This document shows, piece by piece, positions 18,142 to 27,683 of a stretch of 64,000 bases of DNA. The translations under genes were made by a program, and so were the position numbers. How positions within the stretch are numbered: the first letter of the stretch is position 1; every line of letters starts with the position of its first letter. The DNA is from Phyllobacterium chamaecytisi (GTDB lineage Bacteria; Pseudomonadota; Alphaproteobacteria; Rhizobiales; Rhizobiaceae): assembly GCF_020164455.1 (NCBI RefSeq), contig NZ_JAIQWW010000018.1, forward strand, positions 83,270 to 147,269. The letters run 5' to 3'. The notes beneath the pieces were generated by a model. The model made no database searches. It saw nothing but the letters and a program-made list of their open reading frames with translations, and had not been told where the DNA came from.

Positions 18142-18846
18142 CTAAACAGACGCCCTGCTCCGCAGTGTTCTGACACCGTCAGCACCGGCCAAAATGGCCA
18201 CGCGCGCCAGTCCCAGAAAAAGTCCATGCTCCACCACGCCGGGTATGGCGTGCAGAGCGTTCGATAAAGCTCTTGTATCCGGAATGCGGCCAAAAGATGC
18301 ATCCAGGATCAAATGCCCGCCGTCTGTAACAAATGCTTCGTCTCCCGTCATCCTCAATGTAACAGGACCTGCAAGCCCAAGCTTGCCAGCGGCCTGTTCG
18401 ATGGCAAGTTTCGTGGCTGCAAGCCCAAAACGGTTGACTTCGATGGGCAAGGGAAAGGCGCCCAGCGTATTCACCAGCTTCGATTCGTCTGCAATCACGA
18501 TCATTTCACTCGAAGCTGCCGCGACGATCTTTTCCCGCAGCAAGGCGCCGCCGCCGCCTTTTATCAAAACGAGGTCAGGGTCGACCTCGTCGGCGCCGTC
18601 GATCGTAAGATCCAGCTGCGGTGTTTCTTCGAGGGTGCTGAGCTTGACGCCGAGTTCGCGGCAGAGAGCCGCAGTGCGTTCCGATGTGGGTACGCCAATA
18701 ACGTTCATTCCAGACGTCACCTTGTCCGCCAAGAGCCGCACGAACTCCTCAGCGGTCGAGCCCGTTCCGATTCCAAGGCGCATGCCATCCTTGACGTAGG
18801 TCAGGGCCTCCGCAGCCGCTTTGATCTTCAGCGATTTGGCATCCAT
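18142..18846 (-). CDS. rpiA: ribose-5-phosphate isomerase A
   Basis: 234 residues. Motifs are [37 protein letters not shown] (phosphate and active-site loops with the catalytic Asp/Glu), IADESKLV and HLILDASFG. It interconverts ribose-5-phosphate and ribulose-5-phosphate in the pentose phosphate pathway. The ATG follows AGAGGG. It is divergent from gph. Confidence 0.95.
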   Translation of the reverse strand: MDAKSLKIKAAAEALTYVKDGMRLGIGTGSTAEEFVRLLADKVTSGMNVIGVPTSERTAALCRELGVKLSTLEETPQLDLTIDGADEVDPDLVLIKGGGGALLREKIVAAASSEMIVIADESKLVNTLGAFPLPIEVNRFGLAATKLAIEQAAGKLGLAGPVTLRMTGDEAFVTDGGHLILDASFGRIPDTRALSNALHAIPGVVEHGLFLGLARVAILAGADGVRTLRSRASV

Positions 18847-19046
18847 GGTGGTGCGCCCTCTTGTAGCTTTGACTTGCCGTTTCTTTGAGTCGACACTGGC
18901 TGCTCCCTACCACGTCAGGCGACCGGGTCAAGGCTCGTGGCTTGATTTTGAACCCACCTTATACTTCAGTGTGGGAAGGTCACCTCACGAAACCAGCAGT
19001 TCTGCTGCTGTTTTCGCCATCGGCTACGGATGCCACAGGAACATAA

Positions 19047-19730
19047 ATGTCCAAACCCATTGTCGTATTTGATCTTGACGGAACTCTGGTGGATACCGCC
19101 CCCGACCTGCTCGATAGTCTCAATCATTGCCTTGGTGAAACAGGCCTGCAAAAGGTCGATCCGGTCACGCTGCGCCGTTATGTCGGACAAGGCGGACGCG
19201 TGATGATTGAACGAGCATTCGAAGCCCAGCAAAAGCTGCTGAGCCCAGAACAACTTGACTGGCTGGTCGGTATCTTCATCGAACATTATGGTGCCAATAT
19301 GCCCGGACACTCCGCGCTCTATGAAGGCGCCGAACAGGCAATGGAAGAATTGTCGGGCGCCGGCTATCTGCTGGCGGTCTGCACCAACAAGTTTGAAGGC
19401 CTGTCCGTCAACCTCCTGACCGGTCTTGGTCAATCATCGCGATTCAGTGCGATTTGCGGTTCCGATACTTTCGCCTTCCGAAAGCCTGACCCGCGCCATC
19501 TGGTTGAAACCATCCGCAAGGCTGGCGGCGATCCCGAGCGCGCTGTGATGATCGGTGACAGCCAGACGGATATCAACACGGCAAAGGCCGCAGGAATTCC
19601 TGTAATCGCTGTGGATTTCGGCTACTCGGATCTACCGGTTGCAACCTATGAGCCGAGCCGGGTCATCTCACACTATCGTGAGTTGAAGGTAAAGCTTGCA
19701 GACGATTTGATAGGTGCAGTTAACGCTTGA
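19047..19730 (+). CDS. gph: phosphoglycolate phosphatase
   Basis: 227 residues, HAD superfamily. Motif I VFDLDGTLVDTAPDLLDSLN, motif II VCTNK, motif III Lys in FRKPDPRHL, motif IV MIGDSQTDINTAKAAG. It removes phosphate from 2-phosphoglycolate arising from oxidative DNA damage repair. AGGAACATAA precedes the ATG. Paralogous HAD phosphatases are hard to separate, so the substrate is likely rather than certain. Confidence 0.88.
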   Translation: MSKPIVVFDLDGTLVDTAPDLLDSLNHCLGETGLQKVDPVTLRRYVGQGGRVMIERAFEAQQKLLSPEQLDWLVGIFIEHYGANMPGHSALYEGAEQAMEELSGAGYLLAVCTNKFEGLSVNLLTGLGQSSRFSAICGSDTFAFRKPDPRHLVETIRKAGGDPERAVMIGDSQTDINTAKAAGIPVIAVDFGYSDLPVATYEPSRVISHYRELKVKLADDLIGAVNA

Positions 19731-19867
19731 ACCGTCTGAATTGGAACGATTTTTTTATCCGAACGTTAACCAGCTGCAGATGTTGGGCTGAGGATTAGCC
19801 TTCCATCCGAGGTTTTTTTGCTCTTACAGTGAAAACGGGCGCAGTCCCGGGATTTCAGGAGGAAAAA

Positions 19868-20356
19868 TTGAGGAAACTAACTTCAATGCTTGCCGCACTT
19901 GCGATGTCGGCGGGGCTGACTTCGGTCGGTCCGATGCCCGCCTTTTCGGCGCCGCTTGCGCCGTTGAGTGTCGAAACCACGAGCGCCAACATCGAGCAAG
20001 TGCAATACCGGCGGCATTATCGCGGCGGCCGAAACTGGAACGGCAATCGCTACTATCGTGGGGGTCGTTACTATCGCGGCGGCCGCTACTATGGCGGCGA
20101 CCGGTATTGGTACAGAGGACACCGCGGATACAATTACTATCGTCCGGGCTATCGATATTATAACGGAGGCTGGTTCCCACTGGCCGCCTTTGGTACCGGT
20201 GTTATAGTGGGTAGCGCCATTGCGCCTCGTCCGGTCTATCGCACCGGCAGTGCGCATACACAGTGGTGCTACAACCGCTATCGGTCGTACAGGGCCTATG
20301 ACAATACATATCAGCCCAACAACGGCCCCCGTCGCCAATGCGTATCGCCATACTAA
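19868..20356 (+). CDS. secreted BA14K-like protein, TTG start
   Basis: About 162 residues. The start is the TTG at 19868, because AGGAGG lies 6 nt upstream. A GTG at 19829 in the same frame has none. A signal peptide ([23 protein letters not shown]) is followed by a Gly/Arg/Tyr repeat region with several YRGGRYY units, one hydrophobic segment, and a BA14K-type end ([16 protein letters not shown]...RRQCVSPY) with paired Cys. BA14K proteins were described in Brucella as immunoreactive, lectin-like envelope proteins. A terminator follows. Confidence 0.8.
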   Translation: MRKLTSMLAALAMSAGLTSVGPMPAFSAPLAPLSVETTSANIEQVQYRRHYRGGRNWNGNRYYRGGRYYRGGRYYGGDRYWYRGHRGYNYYRPGYRYYNGGWFPLAAFGTGVIVGSAIAPRPVYRTGSAHTQWCYNRYRSYRAYDNTYQPNNGPRRQCVSPY

Positions 20357-20375
20357 ACCTGACAACATGATTCCA

Positions 20376-20416
20376 AGGCCCGTTTACCAGTGGTAGGCGG
20401 GCTCTTTTTATTTTTG
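20376..20416 (+). terminator. terminator after the BA14K-like gene
   Basis: A GGCCCG ... CGGGCT stem with an inner TACCA/TGGTA pairing is followed by CTTTTTATTTTT on the plus strand. Confidence 0.8.
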
Positions 20417-20588
20417 AAAATAGCAAACGCGAGCTCACGCATTAGACGAAAATCGTATTGCGCGTGCCTCAAACGCTCTGTAGTTGCCTAATTTTTGAGC
20501 CGTGCTTCCGGAGTCATTCCTCAACAATGGAATGTGCTTGCATTTTTTGCTGAACCCGCTTGAATACGCTTACATGAAGGGGGTTTGA

Positions 20589-22001
20589 GTGAATCCATTT
20601 GATGAGATGATCAAAACAGGCGGAGAAGTGCGCCCGCCATATGAACAGCTAAAATGCTGGCTCGATACGCAGAATCCCGAGCGGTTGGCTCAAAAGTCGC
20701 TTGATGCCGAGAACGTTTTTCGCAAGACCGGGATTACATTTGCAGTCTATGGCGACGAGGAAGCCGCCGAACGCCTCATCCCGTTCGATATCATCCCCCG
20801 CATCATCACCGGCAATGAATGGCGCCGCCTGTCGCAGGGCATCGAGCAGCGTGTCATGGCGCTCAACGCGTTTCTTGATGATATCTATCACCGCCAGGAG
20901 ATCATCCGCGCCGGCCGCATTCCACGTGAACTTTTCACCCACAATGATGCCTATTTGCCGGAGATGGTCGGGTTTAGACCACCGGGAAACGTCTACACGC
21001 ATATCATCGGCGTTGATATCGTAAGGACGGAAGAGAACCAGTTCTACGTTCTTGAAGACAATGCGCGCACACCTTCCGGCGTTTCCTACATGCTGGAAAA
21101 CCGCGAAACGATGATGCAGCTGTTTCCGGAACTGTTCCAGCAGATCAAGGTGCGTCCCGTCGAGACATATCCCAAGCTGCTACGGCAATCATTGGCGGCG
21201 GTTGCTCCGCCCGGCTGCAAGGGTACGCCCACCATCGCGGTGCTGACGCCAGGCATCTACAACTCCGCCTACTTCGAACACGCTTTTCTCGCCGATCAGA
21301 TGGGTGTCGAACTCGTCGAGGGGAGCGATCTCAAGATTGAGAACGGTAAGGTCGTCATGCGGACGACAGAAGGCAACCGCGCCATCGATGTGCTTTACCG
21401 ACGAGTCGACGACTCTTTCCTTGATCCCCTCACCTTCCGCCGCGATTCAGCGCTCGGCGTTGCCGGGATCATGGACGTCTATCGTTCGGGGAACATCACT
21501 ATTGCCAACGCACCCGGTACCGGGATTGCCGACGACAAGGCACTCTATTCCTATATGCCGGAGATCGTTGAATTCTACACCGGACGCAAGGCGATTTTGG
21601 AAAATGTACCCACGCATCGCTGCTCGGAACCGGACACACTCAAATATGTGCTCGACAACCTCTCTGATCTCGTGGTCAAGGAGGTTCACGGCTCCGGCGG
21701 ATACGGGATGCTCGTCGGTCCGGCAGCTTCCAAGAAGGAATGCGAAGCCTTCGCCCTTAAACTGAAGGCCAACCCGAAAAATTACATTGCACAACCAACG
21801 CTCGCGCTTTCGACAACGCCGATCATGACCGAAAAAGGTTTGGCGCCGCGCCACGTGGATTTGCGGCCATTCGTGCTCGTGTCTGACCGCATACGCATCA
21901 CACCTGGCGGTCTGACGCGTGTCGCATTGAAAGAGGGCTCGCTCGTGGTCAACTCCAGTCAAGGTGGAGGTACGAAGGATACCTGGGTGCTGGACGACTA
22001 G
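20589..22001 (+). CDS. circularly permuted ATP-grasp protein, Anbu cluster
   Basis: 470 residues with a GTG start after GAAGGGGG. The family is circularly permuted ATP-grasp type 2 (DUF404/DUF407). Visible motifs are FDIIPRIITGNEW, NARTPSGVSYMLENR, LTPGIYNSAYFEHAFLADQMG, VKEVHGSGGYGMLVGP (ATP loop) and HVDLRPFVLV. These enzymes are predicted peptide or amide ligases; the substrate is unknown. First gene of a four-gene plus-strand cluster with alpha-E, transglutaminase and Anbu genes, a combination conserved across Proteobacteria. Confidence 0.9.
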   Translation: MNPFDEMIKTGGEVRPPYEQLKCWLDTQNPERLAQKSLDAENVFRKTGITFAVYGDEEAAERLIPFDIIPRIITGNEWRRLSQGIEQRVMALNAFLDDIYHRQEIIRAGRIPRELFTHNDAYLPEMVGFRPPGNVYTHIIGVDIVRTEENQFYVLEDNARTPSGVSYMLENRETMMQLFPELFQQIKVRPVETYPKLLRQSLAAVAPPGCKGTPTIAVLTPGIYNSAYFEHAFLADQMGVELVEGSDLKIENGKVVMRTTEGNRAIDVLYRRVDDSFLDPLTFRRDSALGVAGIMDVYRSGNITIANAPGTGIADDKALYSYMPEIVEFYTGRKAILENVPTHRCSEPDTLKYVLDNLSDLVVKEVHGSGGYGMLVGPAASKKECEAFALKLKANPKNYIAQPTLALSTTPIMTEKGLAPRHVDLRPFVLVSDRIRITPGGLTRVALKEGSLVVNSSQGGGTKDTWVLDD

Positions 22002-22069
22002 ACTGGTTCTGAGGGGAAATAAGAATCGCTCAAGACGGTTCGGAACTACAAAGAGGATACGACTAGAAA

Positions 22070-23011
22070 ATGCTTCTTGGCCGCACCGCAAATGGTCTCT
22101 ACTGGATGTTCCGTTATATTGAGCGGGCAGAGAATATGGCACGGCTCATCGATGCCGGACTGCGAATGGCATTGACGAAAACATCCGACGCGCCCGAGGA
22201 ATGGTCGTCCGTATTGATGAGCGCGGGAGTAAAGATCGGCTATGATAGCAAATACAAGGAGTACAATGCGAGCCTTGTTTCCGATTTCCTGTTGCGTGAT
22301 CTGAGTAATCCCTCGAGCGTCATGGCTTGCGTTGAAACCGCGCGATCCAACGCACGCATGGTGCGGACTGCGCTTACGCGTGAGGCTTGGGAAAGCGTTA
22401 ACGAGACCTGGATGGTGCTCAAATCGACTTTGGCATCCATTATCCCCGAAACCGACCTTCCACGCGTTCTCGATCAGATCAAGCGCGAAACGGCGATTAT
22501 CCGCGGTGCTTTTCATGGAACAATGCTGCGCAACGAAATTTTCAATTTCGCGCGCATCGGAACTTTCATCGAGCGGGCCGATAACACTGCGCGCATTCTT
22601 GACGTTAAATATTACGTGCTGCTTCCCTCGATTTCATATGTTGGAACGACCCTCGACAACTTCCAATGGGAATCTATCCTGCGGTCCGTCTCCGCCCATC
22701 GCTCCTATCGCTGGGTTTATGATGTCGAATACAATCCCGTGAACATTGCGGATTATCTGATCTTGAATTCACGCATGCCTCGGTCCCTGAACTTCTGCTA
22801 CTCCAATATCGTCGATAATCTGAAATACCTTGCCCTCGACTATGGCAAGCGGCACGAATGCCATGACATGTCCGAGAGTATTATGACGCGGCTAGAGAAC
22901 AATGAGATCCGCACCATTTTTGACAATGGACTACACGAATTCCTGAGCGATCTCATTTATCAAACGAACAGCTTGAGCAGCAAAATTGCTCACGCCTACA
23001 ATTTCGATTGA
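22070..23011 (+). CDS. alpha-E domain protein, Anbu cluster
   Basis: 313 residues, all-helical alpha-E (DUF403) family. It begins MLLGRTANGLYWMFRYIERAENMARLID, with later ARSNARMVRT, FIERADNTARILDVKYY and YSNIVDNLKYLALDYG. The first and second RAxN-ARL motifs mark the two repeats of the domain. It is always genetically linked to the permuted ATP-grasp protein and is thought to work with it. 68 bp after the ATP-grasp gene; the next gene starts at or within a few bases of its stop. Confidence 0.9.
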   Translation: MLLGRTANGLYWMFRYIERAENMARLIDAGLRMALTKTSDAPEEWSSVLMSAGVKIGYDSKYKEYNASLVSDFLLRDLSNPSSVMACVETARSNARMVRTALTREAWESVNETWMVLKSTLASIIPETDLPRVLDQIKRETAIIRGAFHGTMLRNEIFNFARIGTFIERADNTARILDVKYYVLLPSISYVGTTLDNFQWESILRSVSAHRSYRWVYDVEYNPVNIADYLILNSRMPRSLNFCYSNIVDNLKYLALDYGKRHECHDMSESIMTRLENNEIRTIFDNGLHEFLSDLIYQTNSLSSKIAHAYNFD

Positions 23012-23016
23012 AGATC

Positions 23017-23814
23017 ATGCTTTTGAACATCCAGCACAATTCCCGCTATCGTTACGACACTCCGGTTCATTATTCGGTGCTGCGATTGCGTATGCATCCA
23101 CAGAGCAGCCCGGGCCAGAAAGTCATCGACTGGGCACTCAAGATAGAGGGGGCGACACAGGAAGCGAACTACCGTGACGGCTATGGCAATCGCACCATGC
23201 TGATACGGCTTGATCGCGACATCGAAGAACTCGTCATACGCGCCGAGGGCCAGGTCGAAACCGAGGATCGCACGGGTGTTCTCGGCAAGGTCTATAATTT
23301 CATGCCGATATGGCTCTACGAACGTGAAACGGACCTGACCAAACCGGGTGAGTCGATCCGCGAATTGGCAGCAAGCTTGCCAGCCAAGACCGACAAACTG
23401 GCAATCATGCACGAACTGATGGCACTACTGCATCAGAAAATGGCCTACACACCAGGCACTACCAACATCAACACCACGGCCGAGGAGGCACTGCTCAACG
23501 GAAGCGGTGTTTGCCAGGACCACACCCATGTCTTCATTTCTACCGCGCGCCTGCTCAATATTCCTGCCCGCTACGTGTCCGGCTATCTCATGCTGAACAA
23601 CACGATCGAACAGACGGCAAGCCACGCGTGGGCGGAGGCACATATCGAAGGACTGGGCTGGGTCGGATTCGACGCAGCCAACGATATTTGTCCGAATGAA
23701 ACCTATGTGCGTCTGGCTTGCGGCCTCGATTACCGCGAAGCGGCACCAGTTTCCGGTATACGCTTTGGACCCGGCATTGAATCACTTGCCGTAGAGGTCA
23801 ATGTAGAGCAGTAA
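23017..23814 (+). CDS. transglutaminase-like cysteine peptidase, Anbu cluster
   Basis: 265 residues from the ATG at 23017; a TTG at 23008 overlaps the previous stop. An N-terminal transglutaminase-N beta domain (NIQHNSRYRYDTPVHYSVLRL) is followed by the papain-like core: Cys in NGSGVCQDHTHVF, His in ASHAWAEAHIEGLGWVGFD, Asp in DAANDI. The triad is complete. It may hydrolyse or cross-link peptides made by the ATP-grasp partner, which is inference from conserved linkage. Confidence 0.9.
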   Translation: MLLNIQHNSRYRYDTPVHYSVLRLRMHPQSSPGQKVIDWALKIEGATQEANYRDGYGNRTMLIRLDRDIEELVIRAEGQVETEDRTGVLGKVYNFMPIWLYERETDLTKPGESIRELAASLPAKTDKLAIMHELMALLHQKMAYTPGTTNINTTAEEALLNGSGVCQDHTHVFISTARLLNIPARYVSGYLMLNNTIEQTASHAWAEAHIEGLGWVGFDAANDICPNETYVRLACGLDYREAAPVSGIRFGPGIESLAVEVNVEQ

Positions 23815-23844
23815 TCGCTCTACTATCGGGATTCGGGATTCGCT

Positions 23845-24582
23845 ATGACTTACTGCGTGGGGCTCAAACTGGACCGCGGCCTTGTGTTCATGTCTGACAC
23901 GAGAACAAATGCCGGTGTCGACAACATTTCCACGTTCAAGAAAATGTATACTTGGGCCAAGACGGGCGACCGCGTTATCACGCTGGTTTCCTCTGGCAAC
24001 CTGGCAACAACCCAGGCCGTCATCAGCATCCTGAATGAACGCACCAAGGAGCCATCCGAACGGTCGCCGTCGATCTACGAAATGCCATCGATGTTTCAGA
24101 CGGCAAGGCTCGTTGGCGATACAATTAGACACGTCATCGACGAGGTGGATTCCGGCGGGCAGCGTGCCGATTCATTCGGCGCCTCGATTATCCTCGGTGG
24201 CCAGATCAAAGGCGGCGATCCGCGGCTTTTCCTGATCTATCCCGAGGGGAATTTCATTGAGGCGACGCCGGATACACCCTTCTTCCAGATCGGTGAGCAC
24301 AAGTATGGAAAGCCGATTATCGTGCGGTCCTACGACCCTGCACTGACTTTTGAGGAAGCGACGAAGCTGTTGCTGGTTTCCTTCGATTCGACGCTGAAAT
24401 CCAACTTGTCAGTAGGACTGCCGCTGGACTTACAGTTCTACGAGTCGGATAGTCTCAAGCTTGGTTTCGAAAAACGCATCGAACGCCATGATCCTTATTA
24501 TGAAATGATTTCAGATGGTTGGTCACAGGCCTTGAAACTTGCATTCCAAAGCCTGCCACCTTTCGAAATCAAAAACGACTAG
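23845..24582 (+). CDS. Anbu, HslV-like proteasome-type peptidase
   Basis: 245 residues. It begins MTYCVGLKLDRGLVFMSDTRTNAG, so Met removal would expose Thr as N-terminal nucleophile as in proteasome beta subunits. Later motifs are ITLVSSGNLATTQAV and SFGASIILGGQI. Anbu assembles into an open helical ring rather than closed HslV-type rings, according to structural work on other species. Its physiological substrate is unknown. Last gene of the cluster, 30 bp after the transglutaminase gene. Confidence 0.93.
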   Translation: MTYCVGLKLDRGLVFMSDTRTNAGVDNISTFKKMYTWAKTGDRVITLVSSGNLATTQAVISILNERTKEPSERSPSIYEMPSMFQTARLVGDTIRHVIDEVDSGGQRADSFGASIILGGQIKGGDPRLFLIYPEGNFIEATPDTPFFQIGEHKYGKPIIVRSYDPALTFEEATKLLLVSFDSTLKSNLSVGLPLDLQFYESDSLKLGFEKRIERHDPYYEMISDGWSQALKLAFQSLPPFEIKND

Positions 24583-24593
24583 GGGCGCTGCCT

Positions 24594-26516
24594 TTAAAGT
24601 TTCGCAGTCTGGACGCTTGTTGCCTGTCGCATTGCCCGCGTCTTGACGAAAGCCTTTTCGAGATAAGCGTCGCGCTCATAGACGTCGTCGTAATACTTGA
24701 TCTCGCCCGTCGTCGCGTCTGGCCACGCAGTGAAATAGGACACATAGACCGGCAACTGGTCCTTTACCTTGACGCTGCGTTCGTTTTTGCCGAAGTACTG
24801 TTTCAGATCTTCGACCGGAACGCCGAGCACTGCCGCGGCCATGTCACGTGGGCGCTCCAGGCGGATACAGCCATGGCTCAATGCTCGCATGTCCCGCTTG
24901 AAATAAGATTTGGCCGGCGTGTCGTGCATGTAGATGTCGTGACTGTTCGGGAAGAGGATCTTCAGTTCCCCGAGAGCATTGTCGAGGCTCGGCTTCTGGC
25001 GAATGCCAACGCCGCCGCCATTTGAAGCAACCTGATACCAATTGATCGAGCTCGACGGAACCACGCGACCCGTCTTGTCATAGACCTCGTATCCACTATT
25101 TTCGAGATAGGACGGATTGCTGAGTATTTTCGGCATCATCTCGTTGAGAATGATCGAGCGCGGCACCCCCCAGGATGGATTGAAGACAACAGTCTCGATC
25201 GTATCGTCGAAGAAATAGGTCTGGTTCGTGGGTGATCCGACCACGATATTCATCGCCAGTTTTTCTGTGTTGTCGTCGAAGTACTGGGCCCGGTAGGCAG
25301 GCTGATTGATGAAAACATAGCGCTTGCCGAAATCATGCGGCAGCCAGCGCAGCCGCTCCATGGAATACAAAATACGGTTCCGTTTGGACAGAGTTGTTTC
25401 GGTTTGAAGCGACTTGATGGTGTTGCTGCCGATTACACCGTCGGCCTTGCGCCCCTGCGCCTTCTGAAAGTCCTTGATGGCTTGGACGAGACTCTCGTCA
25501 TAGACATAGCTGTTTTCGTGCGCGGCCAGCACAATCTTGTGCTGTGCCAAATAATCCTGCGGCGCTTTCGCCCGGATCAGCGCTACGACATTGCGAAGTT
25601 CAGCGCTTGTATCGCCCGGGCGGATCATTGTGCCGGGAGCAATGCTCACAGTCGGCTCATCGGTACCATCGAGCTCGTGCAGATTTTGTTTGAGCTCGGT
25701 ATACCATTTATTCTGTGGTTCGAAAGCGACAAGCGTCGCGGCGGGATCGTTCGACGAAGCGAGCTGTTCGATCACTTCGCGCGGCTTGACCCGGCCCGTA
25801 GCAAAGTCATGGAACCCGCTGAGGCGGTTTGGATTGATGCGGCCCTCACCCTGATCCATGGCGTAGCGCAGCGCTCGCGCCGACATCGACAACTCGAAAT
25901 CTGCAAGCTCCTTCAATCGCGCTGGAATGTTGGCACGGTCGTAATCGTCACTCGGGACCACAACTGTGTAATCTTGTGGATCTAGACCATCATCTGCAGC
26001 CTTTGCAAAAAGCGCCACGACCGCCTTTGCCTGTCGTGTCACATCATAAGAAGCCGTCCAGATCGGGCGCTGTTTCGTGGCATAATACGAGACAATCGCG
26101 TCAGATATCTCCTTTTCCGCAAGAACGTGAGCAGCCTTCAGATGGTCGATCTTCAGACCGAATTCATCCATCGCCATTGATGACGACATATCCGTGCCAT
26201 GATCGGCTGAAGCCGTGATCTGCGTATCCACTTTCGAAAAATCGATCTGAACCAAGCCTTCGGGCTTGTAGTCATAGTTTGTCGGCGCTGTGACGACCAC
26301 GCGCTTGATAGGGGCGTTCGGACGCCGCACGCTCGCATCCTGCAGCCTGCCAGGATGGACCTGATGTGTTTGGTCGACAGGACGCGACTCGACGCGACGA
26401 TTGCCGAACAGCAGTTCCATCAGGTTATTGGCTGCTGATGCCGGCGCCATTGGGACGACCGTGGCCGATAACATCGCGGCCAGAAAGATTGCATTTTTTT
26501 TGGAACGGGAATTCAT
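24594..26516 (-). CDS. L,D-transpeptidase, YcbB-like
   Basis: 640 residues from the ATG at 26516; an upstream ATG at 26558 lacks a signal-peptide-like start. Signal peptide (KNAIFLAAMLSATVVPMAPASA), scaffold domain, peptidoglycan-binding domain near residues 345-400 (VQAIKDFQKAQGRKADGVIG) and a C-terminal YkuD domain with the active-site motif SHGCIRLERPRDMA. It forms 3-3 cross-links in periplasmic peptidoglycan or attaches proteins to it. Abundant L,D-cross-links are typical of Rhizobiales. Convergent with the Anbu cluster, 11 bp from its stop. Confidence 0.93.
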   Translation of the reverse strand: MNSRSKKNAIFLAAMLSATVVPMAPASAANNLMELLFGNRRVESRPVDQTHQVHPGRLQDASVRRPNAPIKRVVVTAPTNYDYKPEGLVQIDFSKVDTQITASADHGTDMSSSMAMDEFGLKIDHLKAAHVLAEKEISDAIVSYYATKQRPIWTASYDVTRQAKAVVALFAKAADDGLDPQDYTVVVPSDDYDRANIPARLKELADFELSMSARALRYAMDQGEGRINPNRLSGFHDFATGRVKPREVIEQLASSNDPAATLVAFEPQNKWYTELKQNLHELDGTDEPTVSIAPGTMIRPGDTSAELRNVVALIRAKAPQDYLAQHKIVLAAHENSYVYDESLVQAIKDFQKAQGRKADGVIGSNTIKSLQTETTLSKRNRILYSMERLRWLPHDFGKRYVFINQPAYRAQYFDDNTEKLAMNIVVGSPTNQTYFFDDTIETVVFNPSWGVPRSIILNEMMPKILSNPSYLENSGYEVYDKTGRVVPSSSINWYQVASNGGGVGIRQKPSLDNALGELKILFPNSHDIYMHDTPAKSYFKRDMRALSHGCIRLERPRDMAAAVLGVPVEDLKQYFGKNERSVKVKDQLPVYVSYFTAWPDATTGEIKYYDDVYERDAYLEKAFVKTRAMRQATSVQTAKL

Positions 26517-26805
26517 GATGCGTGCCCAGCTGGAACTGTGTTGCCCACGGATGAACATGAGCCATTGATGAGGTGTGTAGCCAGTTTGACCGCATCGTAT
26601 TTAGAATCTTTTAACAATGCCCCGCCCCCAAATATTAACTCGCCGCGGCACAATTTTAAGCTGTGTGCTGGTTTTGACACATTTATCCCAATTCACCCAC
26701 ACTTTCATGTTAATTCATCACACAAATAGTTGAGCAATCCAGTTCATTCCCAAAAATCGTAATAATATTCCAGAAGAAGCGACCCACTGCATCGAATTGG
26801 AGAGC

Positions 26806-27036
26806 ATGGTGAACAAGTTTTTCAGCATGTCGTTGTTGTGTTTGGCGGTTCTTGGAATGAATTCTTTAATGTCACCCGCAAATGCGCAGGATACACTTAT
26901 CAAGAGAATATTTCTTACGGGTCAACGCGAACGCCAAGCCGGCAAATGGCCACCGGACCACTCGCCCACTGCGCGTATGTTCGTGTCATCTCCTGCAACC
27001 TATGGTTCTGGAATTGCTCGGGCTGCATTCGCATGA
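26806..27036 (+). CDS. small secreted protein, unrecognised
   Basis: 76 residues from an ATG with GGAG closely upstream. The first ~28 residues form a convincing signal peptide (FFSMSLLCLAVLGMNSLMSPANAQ). The mature part is about 48 residues, basic, without known motifs. The L,D-transpeptidase gene starts 290 bp away in the opposite direction; the AT-richer space between probably holds both promoters. Real expression is plausible but unproven. Confidence 0.5.
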   Translation: MVNKFFSMSLLCLAVLGMNSLMSPANAQDTLIKRIFLTGQRERQAGKWPPDHSPTARMFVSSPATYGSGIARAAFA

Positions 27037-27053
27037 CATCATCTTGAAGTAAC

Positions 27054-27434
27054 TCAGGTCACTCGCCGCGGCGTGAACGGTTCGCGGCTTAAACCCTTCT
27101 CGGTAAGTTCATCGAGATAGGCCTGCCAGCGTGTATTCTTGTTACGCCCAAGATCGATCAAATAGTCCCAACTGAACAGGCCGGTATCGTGCATATCGTC
27201 GAAAATGATGCGCACAGCATAATTTCCAACGGGTTCCATCTTGGCAATCTCGACATTTATTTTGCCCGGCAATGTCTGGCGCTGTTCGGGCGAGTGCCCT
27301 TGTACTTCCGCCGAAGGTGACGCGACCCGTAAAAGCTCCGCCGTAAGCACATAGCTTTCCCCATTGTCGAAGACGATCGTGAGCGATCGGCGGTCTTTGC
27401 TTACGCGCAGTTCTTTGGGCCAGGCATCAGTCAT
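27054..27434 (-). CDS. DUF971 (GBBH-like N-terminal) protein
   Basis: 126 residues from the ATG at 27434, the natural family start ([18 protein letters not shown]); the frame stays open for 38 codons upstream. The domain is the zinc-binding N-terminal part of gamma-butyrobetaine hydroxylases found alone in bacteria, often near iron-sulfur or molybdenum cofactor genes. Motifs are [25 protein letters not shown] and [15 protein letters not shown]. Divergent from moaA. Confidence 0.87.
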   Translation of the reverse strand: MTDAWPKELRVSKDRRSLTIVFDNGESYVLTAELLRVASPSAEVQGHSPEQRQTLPGKINVEIAKMEPVGNYAVRIIFDDMHDTGLFSWDYLIDLGRNKNTRWQAYLDELTEKGLSREPFTPRRVT

Positions 27435-27683
27435 CGCGAACGCTCCTCGTGCTCCCTCTTCTGTAAGAACAAGGATCGATCCCCGCAAGTCCGTCCTTTC
27501 CAATACACGGCTGGCACTGTGCAGACTGTTTCGCTTGCACACGGCCAATTCTCTACTTTGTCAGACGCGGTCGGCAACGAACGCAGGGTTGAACAAACTG
27601 CGTGGAAAAGCCTCAGCGTTTGTCTCGTCCGACGGCTGGACAATTGGAAGCCGGCACCCTATCTCTTTGGTAGGAGGAAGCTC

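Noticed and set aside
27435..27683. Possible molybdenum cofactor riboswitch before moaA
   Set aside because: A long leader exists, but no conserved Moco-motif helices could be found by eye.
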